A program made the translations under genes and the position numbers. This document shows, one piece after another, positions 39,803-49,252 of a stretch of 64,000 nt of DNA. The notes beneath the pieces were generated by a model, which saw only the letters and a list, made by a program, of their open reading frames with translations, was not told the origin of the DNA and did not search any database. Positions within the stretch are counted from its first letter, which is position 1, and each line of letters begins with the position of its first letter. Source of the stretch: Propionibacterium sp. oral taxon 192 str. F0372 (lineage in GTDB: Bacteria > Actinomycetota > Actinomycetes > Propionibacteriales > Propionibacteriaceae); assembly GCF_000413315.1 (NCBI RefSeq), contig NZ_KE340297.1, positions 406,618 to 470,617 of the forward strand, given 5' to 3'.

Positions 39803-41794
39803 CTCGGTCAAAGTAAGGTTGTTTCCTTCGTCGTTGGCCAGTGGAGAGATCGTCACCTCGCGGTTCACCACGCTAGCCACGAAATCACCGTTCGCCAGCG
39901 GGGGCGCTGCCTCCCCCTCACGGACATCGACGAGCAATTGCCCCTCGACGGTGCTCACGCCATCAGACACCCACACACGTACCTTCTTGAGGCCTGAGGC
40001 CTTGCCCACGTCGCGGAAGGTCACCGCACCATCGGGAGTGAAGGAGACCTCGTCCTCGGACTCTGCAGTCTCGGTCTGCGCATTGACCAGCACCAAGTCG
40101 TCACCATCTGGGTCGCGCCAGCCGGTCAGCACCCGTTTGGAACTGGTGGTTCCCGATGACATCACCAAGGTGTCCGAGGGGCGGATATTGACCGGGGCAT
40201 CGTTCACCGCCCGCTGATCGGGAGGAAGTACCTTGACCGTCGCGACCGCCGAGGCCGATCCCCCGCGTCCATCGGAGATCGTGTAGCCGAAGGTCTTGGT
40301 GCCCGTGGCGTCGGCGGGCAGGGTGATCTGTAGCCCAGAGCCGAAACCGGTCACCTGCAGGGAGGCCCCCTCCACCTCGGCGACATCGGTGATGGTCAGC
40401 AAATCGCCATCGTCATCGGAATCATTGTCCATGACGTGCAGCACAGTGGATCGCCCAGAACGAGCACCCAGATTCGGGTCATCCTTGGCAATCGGTGGGC
40501 GGTTTGGTTGATTGCGATCGGGCAGGGTTGTGCGCTCATCGGTCTCGTCGGCGGTCTGGGTCTGCTCCTGATCGGGTTCCTTGAATCTCTCCCAGTCGTC
40601 GACGATCTTCATTCCCTTGTCGACGAGCCACACGCGTCCGGATTCCAAGTCCTGCAGAACCACATTGGAGCGGTTGGTGTGGAAGGCGAGCCGGGCGCCC
40701 TCGGGAAGCTCCGGGATGTCGGTCACCTGCGGGTTCCCACCGTTGCAGGTCTTGACGAACTGGCTTCCGAAGGCCCCGTAGACGCAGTCACCGGCGACCA
40801 CCGGAGCTATTGGAGCCGCATTCATCTGGCCCGACATGGAACGTGGGGAGTCACCATCAATGGTGATCAGGCCGGCGCGGGTGGCGATGATCGCCGATCC
40901 ACCGCGCCCGGCGGCATTCGACTCGGGGATGGGCGGAGCCAAGTAAACGGTCTCGTCTGTGGAGATCTCGACCGGGCGGCGCTCGCCCTCGACCCACACG
41001 AGCTTGAGTTGGACATCCAGAACGACGGCTCGGTTGCCGATGGCGGACAGCTGGGCCGAGGCATTGCTGTGCTCGACGTCAAAGGGGATCTTCACCCGTC
41101 GGCCATCACTGTGGACGATCTCGTCGTTGACCACATCCAGGCCGATCAGTTCGCCATCCGTGGAGACCACGGCCTCGCCGAAATCACCCAGGTCCAGGGA
41201 GGCCGTACCAGAGAAATCGGAGCGGGAGATTTCTTCGACCGGCCCATACCAGACCTTGCCGTTGTCGGGATTGGTCACTGACATCTTGCCGACATGGAGA
41301 CTCATCTGGGCATTCGCGGGCGGCGAAACCGGAGAGGAGAGGGTATTGGTTGCCGGGTCATAGGCCTGCAGTGTGGAGGACCCGGCATTATTCACCAGAA
41401 CGGTGGAGCCCTCCTGCAGGAGGGTTGATGCGGTATCGCCGACGGAGGTGGCCGCGGCTATCTCGTCGATCTGGTAATTCAGCTGCCCGACGAGGGAGCG
41501 TGACCTGTTTTGCACATAGACGGAGCCCTCATTGAGCTCCACCTGCGCTGCGTCCACCCCCGGATTGAGCCAGGCCGCAAGACCGATGGCGAAAGCGATA
41601 ACCGCCATCAGACACGTCAGCCAGGAACGCCGGAGCCAACCGAGCGTACGGCGATAATTGCGCGACTGGGAGAAACGTCCCCAAACGCGGGCAGCTTCAT
41701 GTCGCGCACCGCGGATCTGGCCGCCCACGGTGCGCTTCCTACCTCCGGTCACCCGCTCACCAGCGCGTCGACCGGAGTGAGTTCGTCCCCTCAT
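39797..41794 (-). CDS. Giant Ig-like protein, N-terminal part (ends at in-frame TAG)
   Basis: 665 aa, ATG at 41794 with GAGG upstream. A very basic cytoplasmic N-terminus (about 1-60) is followed by one TM helix (SWLTCLMAVIAFAIGLAAWL). A beta-propeller-like extracytoplasmic region (about 80-400, with SVYVQNRSRSLVGQLNYQID and ARLAFHTNRSNVVLQDLESG) precedes a linker and the first Ig/cadherin-like modules (VMDNDSDDDGDLLTITDVAE). Translation stops at a TAG in the middle of another module (ANDEGNNLTLTEV). This type II membrane topology places the repeats at the cell surface. In related actinobacteria such proteins are encoded directly before MoxR/DUF58/transglutaminase genes. Confidence 0.8.
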   Translation of the reverse strand: MRGRTHSGRRAGERVTGGRKRTVGGQIRGARHEAARVWGRFSQSRNYRRTLGWLRRSWLTCLMAVIAFAIGLAAWLNPGVDAAQVELNEGSVYVQNRSRSLVGQLNYQIDEIAAATSVGDTASTLLQEGSTVLVNNAGSSTLQAYDPATNTLSSPVSPPANAQMSLHVGKMSVTNPDNGKVWYGPVEEISRSDFSGTASLDLGDFGEAVVSTDGELIGLDVVNDEIVHSDGRRVKIPFDVEHSNASAQLSAIGNRAVVLDVQLKLVWVEGERRPVEISTDETVYLAPPIPESNAAGRGGSAIIATRAGLITIDGDSPRSMSGQMNAAPIAPVVAGDCVYGAFGSQFVKTCNGGNPQVTDIPELPEGARLAFHTNRSNVVLQDLESGRVWLVDKGMKIVDDWERFKEPDQEQTQTADETDERTTLPDRNQPNRPPIAKDDPNLGARSGRSTVLHVMDNDSDDDGDLLTITDVAEVEGASLQVTGFGSGLQITLPADATGTKTFGYTISDGRGGSASAVATVKVLPPDQRAVNDAPVNIRPSDTLVMSSGTTSSKRVLTGWRDPDGDDLVLVNAQTETAESEDEVSFTPDGAVTFRDVGKASGLKKVRVWVSDGVSTVEGQLLVDVREGEAAPPLANGDFVASVVNREVTISPLANDEGNNLTLTEV

Positions 41795-41888
41795 GACACC
41801 TCACTTCACGCGACTCATCGGACGGTAGCACGGGTGACCGCCAAGAAGTTACCCCGGCAACCACCTGAGCACCGCGCATCGCGACGGA

Positions 41889-44096
41889 TCAGGGAACAAC
41901 CAGCGTCAGGACCTGACCATCCCCGAGATCAATGACATCACCGATCTCTAGGATAACCGTCTGTCCTGGGTTCAGCCGATATGCCTCACCACCGACCTGT
42001 TGGACGACGGTTCCGTTGGTGGAGTGCAGATCGGTCACCTCAATGGCCCATTCACGAGGGGCGATCCGCACATGGTTACGCGAGATGTCATGGTTCGGCG
42101 ATGGCACACGCAACAATTCCGCATCAAGATCGGTGCCCTGGTTGGATGGGGCACGCCCGATGATGACGGGAGCTGTGAGACGCACCTGGTCGCCCAGAGT
42201 GGTGACGACCGTGGCGAGGACTGGACGGTTCACCAGCTGTGGATTGTTGGCATCGACAATTCCCCCGCAGATCCGGCAGGTATGGGTGCCTGGGCGATTC
42301 GGGTGGCCGAGGGAACACACCGAGGCCAGAACCGCGGATTCCTCGGTGCGGGTCATGGCCGGTTTGTGGGTGGCCGCGATGCCGGTGGTGAAGACCGTCG
42401 CGCCATCGTGGTCGGTGACCGGGGAAACGACCCGGGGACCGGGTGCGGGCATCGTTGGTCGCGGGCCAAAGCTCGGGTCGACGGGGTGACCCTGAAGTGC
42501 GGCCGGGTCCGCGAAAGGAGCGGGCGTGGGCATCGGGGAATACTGCGACGTCGCCTGCTGCTGAGTGGTCGCATCCGCTGCGACCATCTGGGGAGCAGGC
42601 GAAGGGGCCGGTGGTTCCGGTTGTGGTTCTGGGGCTGGTGGCTCCGGTTGTGCTACCGGGGCCGGAGGTTCAGGCTGTGGGACCGGTGCCGGAGGCTCTG
42701 GTTGCTCAATCCCGGACAGTGATTCCATTTGTCCGAGTGGAATTGATGGCTCGGGCTGTTCATCCAAGGGCACTGATTCGTCCGGGACTGATGGCTCGGG
42801 CTGCGCCGCTGGAGTCGACGGTTCTGGCTGGGGAATCGGGGCGGATATCTCCTGGTCATAGAACTGGACGGGGCCATCGGATGCCGAAGCGGGGATGAGG
42901 TGACCAAAGCCCTCCGCTCCGAAGGGACCGGTGGTTCCTGTTGCTGAATTGCCGAACTGGGTCCCGAAGCTCTGCGACTCGGCTTGAGCAATGGGTTCCT
43001 GGCCTGGGGCGTAGGGCGGGACATCGTCCAATACCTCGGTGACCTCCATGCCGGAACCTTCCGGGATGACCGGCTGGGATAGCTCCGCATCGTGGGCCCG
43101 CTCATCGTCGGAATGGTGCTCAGCAGCGGCAACAAGTTCCGGATCGGCAGGGGCCTGACCGGGCATCTCGTCCCACTCGGCTGGCTGCTCCACGGGTTCT
43201 CCGGCGGCCTCGATGGGGCTTTCCGCGGCATCTATGTGCGCTTCATCCTTCGCTGCTTCGCCGGAAGCTGCAGCCTGCAACGCGTTACCCGTGAGGTTCT
43301 GGATATCCTCCGGCGCAAAAGCGAAGGCCTCGGTGACATCCTCCTCGACGATCGGGAGATCCTCCTCACTTCCCAGCTGCGGTGCTCCGGCATCCACAGC
43401 AGAAAGCGGTCCGACAGCCTGCGGTTCTTTCGCCTCAGGCCCGGCACCCATCCCACCGGCGGTAGCCGGGGAAGTCGAGCCCGGGCTGGAGGCGTCGTAC
43501 AGGGAAACGGAATCCTCAACACCACGTGCGAGGCCATCGGGCTCATCGGCCGAGGATTCATTGACGCCGGTAACCGGCGGTGGGGTTGGAGCTACCTGAG
43601 CATCCTGTCCCGCACTTGGGGCCGAGGTGCTCACCGGGATGGGGTTCGCCACATCGACCAGCACTGCGGAGGCCTGGGCCACGCCGACCACGAGAGGCAA
43701 CTGGAGCATGTCATTGGGTTCGACATCGTCGAGGTGCAAGAAGACGCGCGGGCTGGGTGAGGTGACCTCGAACCAGGTGTCGGCACCCTCACCGCTGGCT
43801 AGAACCTTGCCAGTGGTGCCATCGCGAAGTTCGACCTCGCCACGCAGCAGGGCTTTGAGGATTCCATCGGCGTGGAAGAGCACGGCCATGTTCGGCATCC
43901 GGTCGAGGCCGAAGCGAGCTAGCGCCGCTGCGAGAGATGCGATGGACTCGGCCTCCAGAACGACCTCCCACACCTCGTCGATTAGTTGACTGGCCCCGGC
44001 AGGCGCCGGTTGCAGCACGACCATCGAACTCGGGCCGCTGAGCACTGCCCAGCGTCCTTCGGTGTAGGTGACTCGCCATGCGCCGTAGTTCGCCAT
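41889..44096 (-). CDS. FHA-domain protein with zinc ribbon and Pro/Glu-rich repeats
   Basis: 735 aa from the ATG at 44096 (AGGAG 5 nt upstream). A conserved N-terminal domain (ANYGAWRVTYTEGRWAVLSG, about 1-150) is followed by a 400-residue acidic/proline-rich disordered region with PEPPAP repeats. A zinc ribbon has C-x-x-G-H and C-x-x-C-G-G near residue 595 (CSLGHPNRPGTHTCRICGG). The C-terminal FHA domain has PVIIGRAPSNQG, NHDISRNHVRIA and DLHSTNGTVVQQ. It is cytoplasmic and likely a phosphothreonine-dependent adaptor. First gene of the envelope locus, upstream of the giant protein. Confidence 0.85.
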   Translation of the reverse strand: MANYGAWRVTYTEGRWAVLSGPSSMVVLQPAPAGASQLIDEVWEVVLEAESIASLAAALARFGLDRMPNMAVLFHADGILKALLRGEVELRDGTTGKVLASGEGADTWFEVTSPSPRVFLHLDDVEPNDMLQLPLVVGVAQASAVLVDVANPIPVSTSAPSAGQDAQVAPTPPPVTGVNESSADEPDGLARGVEDSVSLYDASSPGSTSPATAGGMGAGPEAKEPQAVGPLSAVDAGAPQLGSEEDLPIVEEDVTEAFAFAPEDIQNLTGNALQAAASGEAAKDEAHIDAAESPIEAAGEPVEQPAEWDEMPGQAPADPELVAAAEHHSDDERAHDAELSQPVIPEGSGMEVTEVLDDVPPYAPGQEPIAQAESQSFGTQFGNSATGTTGPFGAEGFGHLIPASASDGPVQFYDQEISAPIPQPEPSTPAAQPEPSVPDESVPLDEQPEPSIPLGQMESLSGIEQPEPPAPVPQPEPPAPVAQPEPPAPEPQPEPPAPSPAPQMVAADATTQQQATSQYSPMPTPAPFADPAALQGHPVDPSFGPRPTMPAPGPRVVSPVTDHDGATVFTTGIAATHKPAMTRTEESAVLASVCSLGHPNRPGTHTCRICGGIVDANNPQLVNRPVLATVVTTLGDQVRLTAPVIIGRAPSNQGTDLDAELLRVPSPNHDISRNHVRIAPREWAIEVTDLHSTNGTVVQQVGGEAYRLNPGQTVILEIGDVIDLGDGQVLTLVVP
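42601..42712 (-). repeat. PEPPAP-coding tandem repeats inside the FHA gene
   Basis: Imperfect in-frame repeats encoding PxPQPEPPAP units in the disordered linker. Such G/C-rich direct repeats can change in copy number between strains. Confidence 0.6.
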
Positions 44097-44382
44097 CTCA
44101 ACTCCTTCCAATCGCGGAATGACCCGCACCCAACCCAGTGTTTCACCCCAGGGGTCTCCGCACGTCCATGTTGCCCAGCGAAATGCTGCCGCAAGACCAG
44201 GTGTTGAGGATGTTACCGTCCGACCGCAAGGATGCTAGGTGCCGCTCCGTGTCAAAACGCCCTTGCCACCTGGTTGGAAGTTGTTGCAACGATCATGGCC
44301 CACCATACGGTTGATGGGTACGCCATCATCTCGGTTAACGGTGGGCCGCATTGAGCAGCGATGAGCAACAAGGAACAAAACC

Positions 44383-44998
44383 TCACGTCAGCGCAGTATC
44401 TCCACTCGACAATCCGAGCGCATTCAGCAGGGCAGGCATCCCGCTACCCGGAAAAGGCGGCAGCTCATTGATGCCCGTTACTTCTGAACCGGCCAAATTC
44501 GACCAGCCAATAGCGTCGTCCATGGCGTCGAAGGGGAAATCATTGGGCAATTTCTTATCACCGTTGCATCGGCAAATGAACGGTGGCTGACCTACTTGCG
44601 GTGGATCAACGAGGATGACCAACACCAGATTCAGCAAGCCTTCCGCCGGAACCCGCACGACGTCCCAGTGGGGGTCGGGCGCACCAAAGAACGGCTGGAT
44701 TGCCTGGGTCAGGAATCACCTGGGTCAGCGCGAACAGCTCAATCAGCGGGATGCCTTCGATACCCTCCTTGGCGATATCAACGATCATGACGCCGTAGCC
44801 CTCGAAGGCTTCAGTGGCACGATCGGGCAGCCAGTTCGCGACACCAAAGATGAACTTCGCCACCTTGCTCTTGTTCACTTCAGTTACGGGGTCGGGTGCT
44901 GCCTTCAGTTCCAGGTAGTGAAGAGTTCGGCTGCGGCCAGTTCGCCGCTGACGCCCGAGTGAGGTATGGCAGCGGTTCTTCTCTTTGTAGGCACTCAT
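44383..44998 (-). pseudogene. Frameshifted gene downstream of the AAA+/subtilisin pair (AlbA_2-like?)
   Basis: The first frame (from 44998) reads LHYLELKAAPDPVTEVNKSK then VAKFIFGVANWLPDRATEAF, EGYGVMIVDIAKEGIEGI. The second frame (from about 44700) continues QPFFGAPDPHWDVVRVPAEG. The change of frame coincides with a 10-bp direct repeat separated by 6 bp (44703-44728); removing one 16-bp unit rejoins the frame. The ExK...AKFxxGxAN...GVMIVDI pattern resembles AlbA_2/Schlafen-type DNA-binding domains (inference). It lies 47 bp after the peptidase gene on the same strand. Confidence 0.55.
44703..44728 (-). repeat. 16-bp tandem duplication causing the frameshift
   Basis: CCTGGGTCAG-GAATCA-CCTGGGTCAG: a 16-bp unit present 1.6 times. 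Deleting one unit restores one continuous reading frame. Confidence 0.75.
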
Positions 44999-45045
44999 GC
45001 GTCCGGCTCTGCGTGCAGATGCTGCACGGCCTGTCGTCGTGCGCG

Positions 45046-47679
45046 TCAGCTCTGCACCCTCCCACGTTCGCGATCACGAACCTGCTGGCGCAGTCTCGCC
45101 CGCACCTCATCATGGATGGTGGTCGATGTTTGTTCCGCTGTCTCTATGGACACCACGAGTGCGTATCGCACGCTCTTGCCTGCGCCAAGACGTTGAGCAT
45201 CGTCCATACACTCGACGTGGATCGGGAACATATCATCGTCACCGAACACCATCGCACGAGTGCCCTGGACGATCTCGTGTTGCAGGCTTCCCCGCCTAGC
45301 CGAGTTGTACTCAGCATTGATACGCTCTCCGCCAGCAAACTGATTGTCTGGCGTAACGAAGTACACCTTGACGCCTCGGTAACGGTTGAGCTGGCCGACC
45401 GTGGGGGCCATGTAGGCAAGAGTGATGGTGAAGCGGTGCCATTCTGCGCGTGCGCGAAGCGAGGGCGGGAGGGGCAACTCATAGGTGTGACGTTGATTAC
45501 GTGCAATTAGTCCCCCACTGACTAGGACTGCCCTGTTCGTGGCTGCTGCGCCGAGCCGATCTGTGTTGAGACGTCCGTAGCCCAGGAGTGCGGTGAGGCG
45601 GCGGCGGGCCTGCTGGTTGGTCAGATCAAGCTCGTGGCGCAGTTGCGCATCCCATTCATCCCAGCTGCTGGCGTGGGCGAGGAGGGCTCTCACGAGCAGC
45701 GGGTGGTACTGCGGATCCGGTAGCGGTGCGTCTTCGGGATTGTCTGAGCCAGCTTCGAGGACATCGAACAAACGGCTAGCTTCGCGGGTCACCAACGCGG
45801 TTGCGTTGCTCGTGCCAACGGTGAAGACGGTGCTATCGGTTGCGCCTGCTTGCCCGGGCGCAGCTACCTGCAGCCCGGGACCGGTCTTTGTGGTATTAGC
45901 AAGTTCCACGGTGACGGATCCCTGCCCGCAGGACGGGGCAACAGGCCGAGTGTAGAGCGCCCTGCCGCCGATGTGGTATAGGTCAGGCTTGACCGATCGA
46001 TCGACGCCGGGCCCCGTTGCGCCGTAGTGGGCAGGTCCGTTCGGGTGGGTAACGTCCCAAACGGTGTCTGGGACGTCGATATCACCGAGTCCGTCGCTGT
46101 GGGTGGCCCCGATGGTCAGGGCGTTGAGAGCATCTCCTGGCGGGAGGATACCTCGAAGCAATGCGGCGTCATAGACGGATCGGATTACAGCAGATCGCGC
46201 GGATTCGGGGTCGCTGGCGGCATCAATGGGGATCGTGATCGGGCCGAAGTGGTTGCCAGCACTGACGATGAACAACAGGTTGTAGGAGTAGGCCAGCCAG
46301 TCGAGTAGCCGACCGACAGGGCTCATTCTGCGCACGAGCGCTCGTGCTTGCGCGCCGATGGAGAGGTTTATGACGCGCACACTCGGTGCGACAGGGTCGC
46401 GGCCTGCCTCCCCTTCGATGATTCGTTTAACCGCACAGTGCAACAGATCAGTGAGCAGCCGATCAGGGAGGATCTGTTCGTGTCCTGCCGCGAACTCGTG
46501 GGGTCGCATGATTGGGCGCACGTACAGAGGCCGGTTGAGCGGTTCGCCGTCGGCGGAAAGGTCGCCGTGAATGATCAGGGAGGCCATCGCGGTGCCGTGA
46601 TGGCGTGAGGCCAGCGGATAGTTCTCGCTGAGCCCATCGGGATCATCAACTACTACTCGGCCGACGAGGGCGTCATGGTTGGGAAACGGCAATCCGTCCA
46701 GCAGGGCGACCCTGGGCAGACCAGAACTGGGCAGACCAGAAGTGGTGCATCCCCCGCGTGCTAGGTTGACCTCAAAAGTCGGTTCCATGGTTGGCGGTGC
46801 GACGCTCATGGGAGTGAACGGGTTAACGAACATCACTTCGTCGGTGGTCAGCAGCCGGATGGATTCAACACCGTAGGCCAGCAGCGAGTGAACCTGTTGT
46901 CTCGGCAATTCCGCAAGCAATGCGTGGTAGCTGATGTCGCCGATCTGGGAGCGGTCGAGCACGCGGCCTCCGCTGTCTACGATGACCTGCTCGACGTGTG
47001 TCTGCGCGGTGACGCGCCGCCTAGCGTCAGAGCGATACCACAACTCGACCTCGACCATCACGGTGCTGACAGACTGTCCTACGAGGTCAAGGGTCTCTTG
47101 CCACTGCTTGCGCAGGCCGGTCTCTCGGATGCGATCCTCTGGTCCCCAACGTCGTATCACGGTGAGTTGTTGGAACGCGGTCTTGAATTTGCCTAAACCA
47201 TGGGCGAACTTCGCTGACGGGTCTTTTTGCCAGGCATTGAACAGGCTTAAGAGTTCGTCGATTGCTTTGGCGTTCGACATCATCAGATATAGGGAATGCT
47301 GGACTGGTGTCTCCATGCGACCGCTCTTGGACTCGGTCATGTGAAAGTCGTCGTCTGGCTCTGATTGATCCCCGATCAGCTCAGAAAGGAACTCCAGTCC
47401 ATCGATTTTGTCGATCGCGTTGCGGAAATCTTTGATGCTGCCAGCGAGGTCGAAAACGACCACCAAAGCTGGGTCGACTTCGTCGGGAGTGTCAGCGGAA
47501 AGACGCGCTCGCTCTGTGTCGAAAGCTGCGCTCAGTTCGCGAAATTGCGGCGTCAGCCGTTTCCCCTGGCGCCCGGCGTTGGGTTTTGATAAGCGCGGCA
47601 TGTCCCGAGACCGTTGTGTGGGCCGATCTACCACCGTTGGTGAACCGAACGCCAGGAGCGGCCGACGCTCGGCGGTCAT
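45046..47679 (-). CDS. ietS: Subtilisin-like S8 serine peptidase, IetS-type
   Basis: 877 aa. An N-terminal non-catalytic region (about 1-320) is followed by the S8 domain: Asp328 in RVALLDGLPFPNHDALV, His361 in ASRHHGTAMASLIIHGD, the oxyanion region NLLFIVSAGNHFGPITI, and Ser624 in TVGTSNATALVTREASRLFD. There is no signal peptide, so it is cytoplasmic. It is translated from an ATG overlapping the AAA+ gene stop. A cytosolic S8 peptidase coupled to a small AAA+ ATPase is the IetAS pair, shown to protect bacteria against phage. A C-terminal beta-rich domain (about 700-877) follows. Confidence 0.82.
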   Translation of the reverse strand: MTAERRPLLAFGSPTVVDRPTQRSRDMPRLSKPNAGRQGKRLTPQFRELSAAFDTERARLSADTPDEVDPALVVVFDLAGSIKDFRNAIDKIDGLEFLSELIGDQSEPDDDFHMTESKSGRMETPVQHSLYLMMSNAKAIDELLSLFNAWQKDPSAKFAHGLGKFKTAFQQLTVIRRWGPEDRIRETGLRKQWQETLDLVGQSVSTVMVEVELWYRSDARRRVTAQTHVEQVIVDSGGRVLDRSQIGDISYHALLAELPRQQVHSLLAYGVESIRLLTTDEVMFVNPFTPMSVAPPTMEPTFEVNLARGGCTTSGLPSSGLPRVALLDGLPFPNHDALVGRVVVDDPDGLSENYPLASRHHGTAMASLIIHGDLSADGEPLNRPLYVRPIMRPHEFAAGHEQILPDRLLTDLLHCAVKRIIEGEAGRDPVAPSVRVINLSIGAQARALVRRMSPVGRLLDWLAYSYNLLFIVSAGNHFGPITIPIDAASDPESARSAVIRSVYDAALLRGILPPGDALNALTIGATHSDGLGDIDVPDTVWDVTHPNGPAHYGATGPGVDRSVKPDLYHIGGRALYTRPVAPSCGQGSVTVELANTTKTGPGLQVAAPGQAGATDSTVFTVGTSNATALVTREASRLFDVLEAGSDNPEDAPLPDPQYHPLLVRALLAHASSWDEWDAQLRHELDLTNQQARRRLTALLGYGRLNTDRLGAAATNRAVLVSGGLIARNQRHTYELPLPPSLRARAEWHRFTITLAYMAPTVGQLNRYRGVKVYFVTPDNQFAGGERINAEYNSARRGSLQHEIVQGTRAMVFGDDDMFPIHVECMDDAQRLGAGKSVRYALVVSIETAEQTSTTIHDEVRARLRQQVRDRERGRVQS

Positions 47680-48632
47680 CTCGCTGCCTGATCCCGCCTG
47701 TGCTCAAGACGTTCCCGGACGATCCGCTTGAGGTTGCTGTCTGGGAGTTCGAGTACTGCCCTGCGGCGCACGTCCAACGCAAATTCCTCCAGTTCGGAGA
47801 AGCTTGCTCCCGCGAGCTTATCCGCCAACGTGCGGGGGGTAAATCCGAGGTCACCACCCAAGCGTGCAGCGAGGCGTTCCAGGAAGCGAATCGCCTGAGC
47901 ACAACTAGGCGGTTCGAGTTCAGCGCGGATCTGGAATCGTCGCCATGCTGCACGGTCGAGAAGCTCGCTGTGATTGGTCGCACCTACCAGCAACACGTGC
48001 GGAGGCAACTGGTCGATCTGGAGTAGAAGTGTCGAGACCACTCGTTTGATCTCGCCAGTCTCGTGCTCATCGGATCGCTCCTTCGCGATGGTGTCGAGTT
48101 CATCAAAAAACAGCACGCAACGACGAGTACGTGCGAACTCGAAGACATTGTCGAGCCGTGCGGCAGTTTCACCCAAGAAGCTTGATACAACCCCTTCATA
48201 GCGAACGACGTAGAAGGGCAGCATCAGCTCCGAAGCGATGGCTTCGGCAACGCTGGTCTTGCCATTGCCCGGCGGTCCGGACAACAGGAGTCGATTGCGA
48301 GGTTCGATCCCGTAGCTGCGCAGCAGCTCGGCGCGCTTTTGCTCCTCGATCAGCTCGGTAACAACCCGATGCGGGACAGGAGCAAGCTCCAACTCCTCCA
48401 AGCGTCGATGAGGAACGATCTCCTGGACGAGGTCACGCATAGCTGCAGCGCGGTCATCACGTGGAACGCTCTGCCCGGTGGCGGTGATCAACTCAGACAA
48501 GCGGTCAGCGACGAGGTGATGTTGGTTAGCTCGCTCCTCAGCGATCACCGCTTCGACGAGAACGCGGAAGCGGTCCCGATCACCACGTCTCTCGGCTTCA
48601 ACGAGGTCAAGTAGCAGGTCAGCACGTGCCAT
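47676..48632 (-). CDS. ietA: AAA+ ATPase, IetA-type
   Basis: 318 aa, ATG with AAGGAGG 5 nt upstream. The helical N-terminus (about 1-110) is followed by Walker A GPPGNGKT at 119-126, pore-loop-like YEGVVSSFLGETAARL, Walker B CVLFFDELDTIAKERSDE (Asp177/Glu178), sensor-1 VLLVGATNHSELLD and the arginine-finger region RAAWRRFQIRAEL. This is an FtsH/Pex1-like AAA+ core without a protease domain. With the coupled S8 peptidase it forms the IetAS-type system, where the ATPase presumably recognises or unfolds targets for the peptidase. Confidence 0.85.
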   Translation of the reverse strand: MARADLLLDLVEAERRGDRDRFRVLVEAVIAEERANQHHLVADRLSELITATGQSVPRDDRAAAMRDLVQEIVPHRRLEELELAPVPHRVVTELIEEQKRAELLRSYGIEPRNRLLLSGPPGNGKTSVAEAIASELMLPFYVVRYEGVVSSFLGETAARLDNVFEFARTRRCVLFFDELDTIAKERSDEHETGEIKRVVSTLLLQIDQLPPHVLLVGATNHSELLDRAAWRRFQIRAELEPPSCAQAIRFLERLAARLGGDLGFTPRTLADKLAGASFSELEEFALDVRRRAVLELPDSNLKRIVRERLEHRRDQAAR

Positions 48633-49252
48633 CTTCGCCTCCTTGAACTGCTAGCTGCCGCCCTCTTCCTACCTTAGCGGTAGGGCCATTGAACCGAGAC
48701 AGCCTCGCCGCCTTCATCTCCTCGGTCCACGCTTGGGCGCATTGGCTTGTTTACATTTATTTTACCAATTAAAACACCCACTGTCTAGTGGTCTGTTGCA
48801 CGAGTCGGACCGATCGCTTCTGACCATCGTCGCCGGTCAGTATTTGAAGAACAGCCGTGACGCAAACTCGATCGATGTGAAGTAATATAGGGTTCTCGGA
48901 CAGTGGATGAAATTAGTTCAGACTAGCATTTTTTTGCGACACCTCTACTCGATATTGACGCGCGATAGTCAATGGTCAATCGGATTCTTTCTAGGGACCC
49001 ATCGGAGGCGAGATGAACCTAGAGATGGTGGAATTTACACCATCCAGCATAACCTTACACAACCATGACACTCTTATCAGGATATTTGATGGTCAATTTC
49101 GCCGGAGCTTGAATGATCCGGCTGATGTTCTGTCAGTCCAGGCTCACGAGATCCACGACCTCAATGGGCTCATGAAAGAACCCGATATATGATTGAGGCT
49201 GTGTGCGTTTGCTCACATAAATGTGGCTTTTCTTACCTCTGACGTGTCAAGC
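48633..49252. other. AT-rich non-coding boundary of the defence island
   Basis: About 620 bp with clearly lower GC than the rest, including runs such as TTTATTTTACC and CATTTTTTTGCG around 48755-48935. No convincing ORF, tRNA, transposase or inverted terminal repeats were seen. The iet promoter must lie at its left end, on the minus strand. The composition and gene content suggest acquired DNA. Confidence 0.5.

Noticed and set aside
42601-42712. Tandem repeat as a regulatory or CRISPR-like element
   Set aside because: The repeats keep the reading frame and encode PEPPAP units in the disordered linker of the FHA protein.
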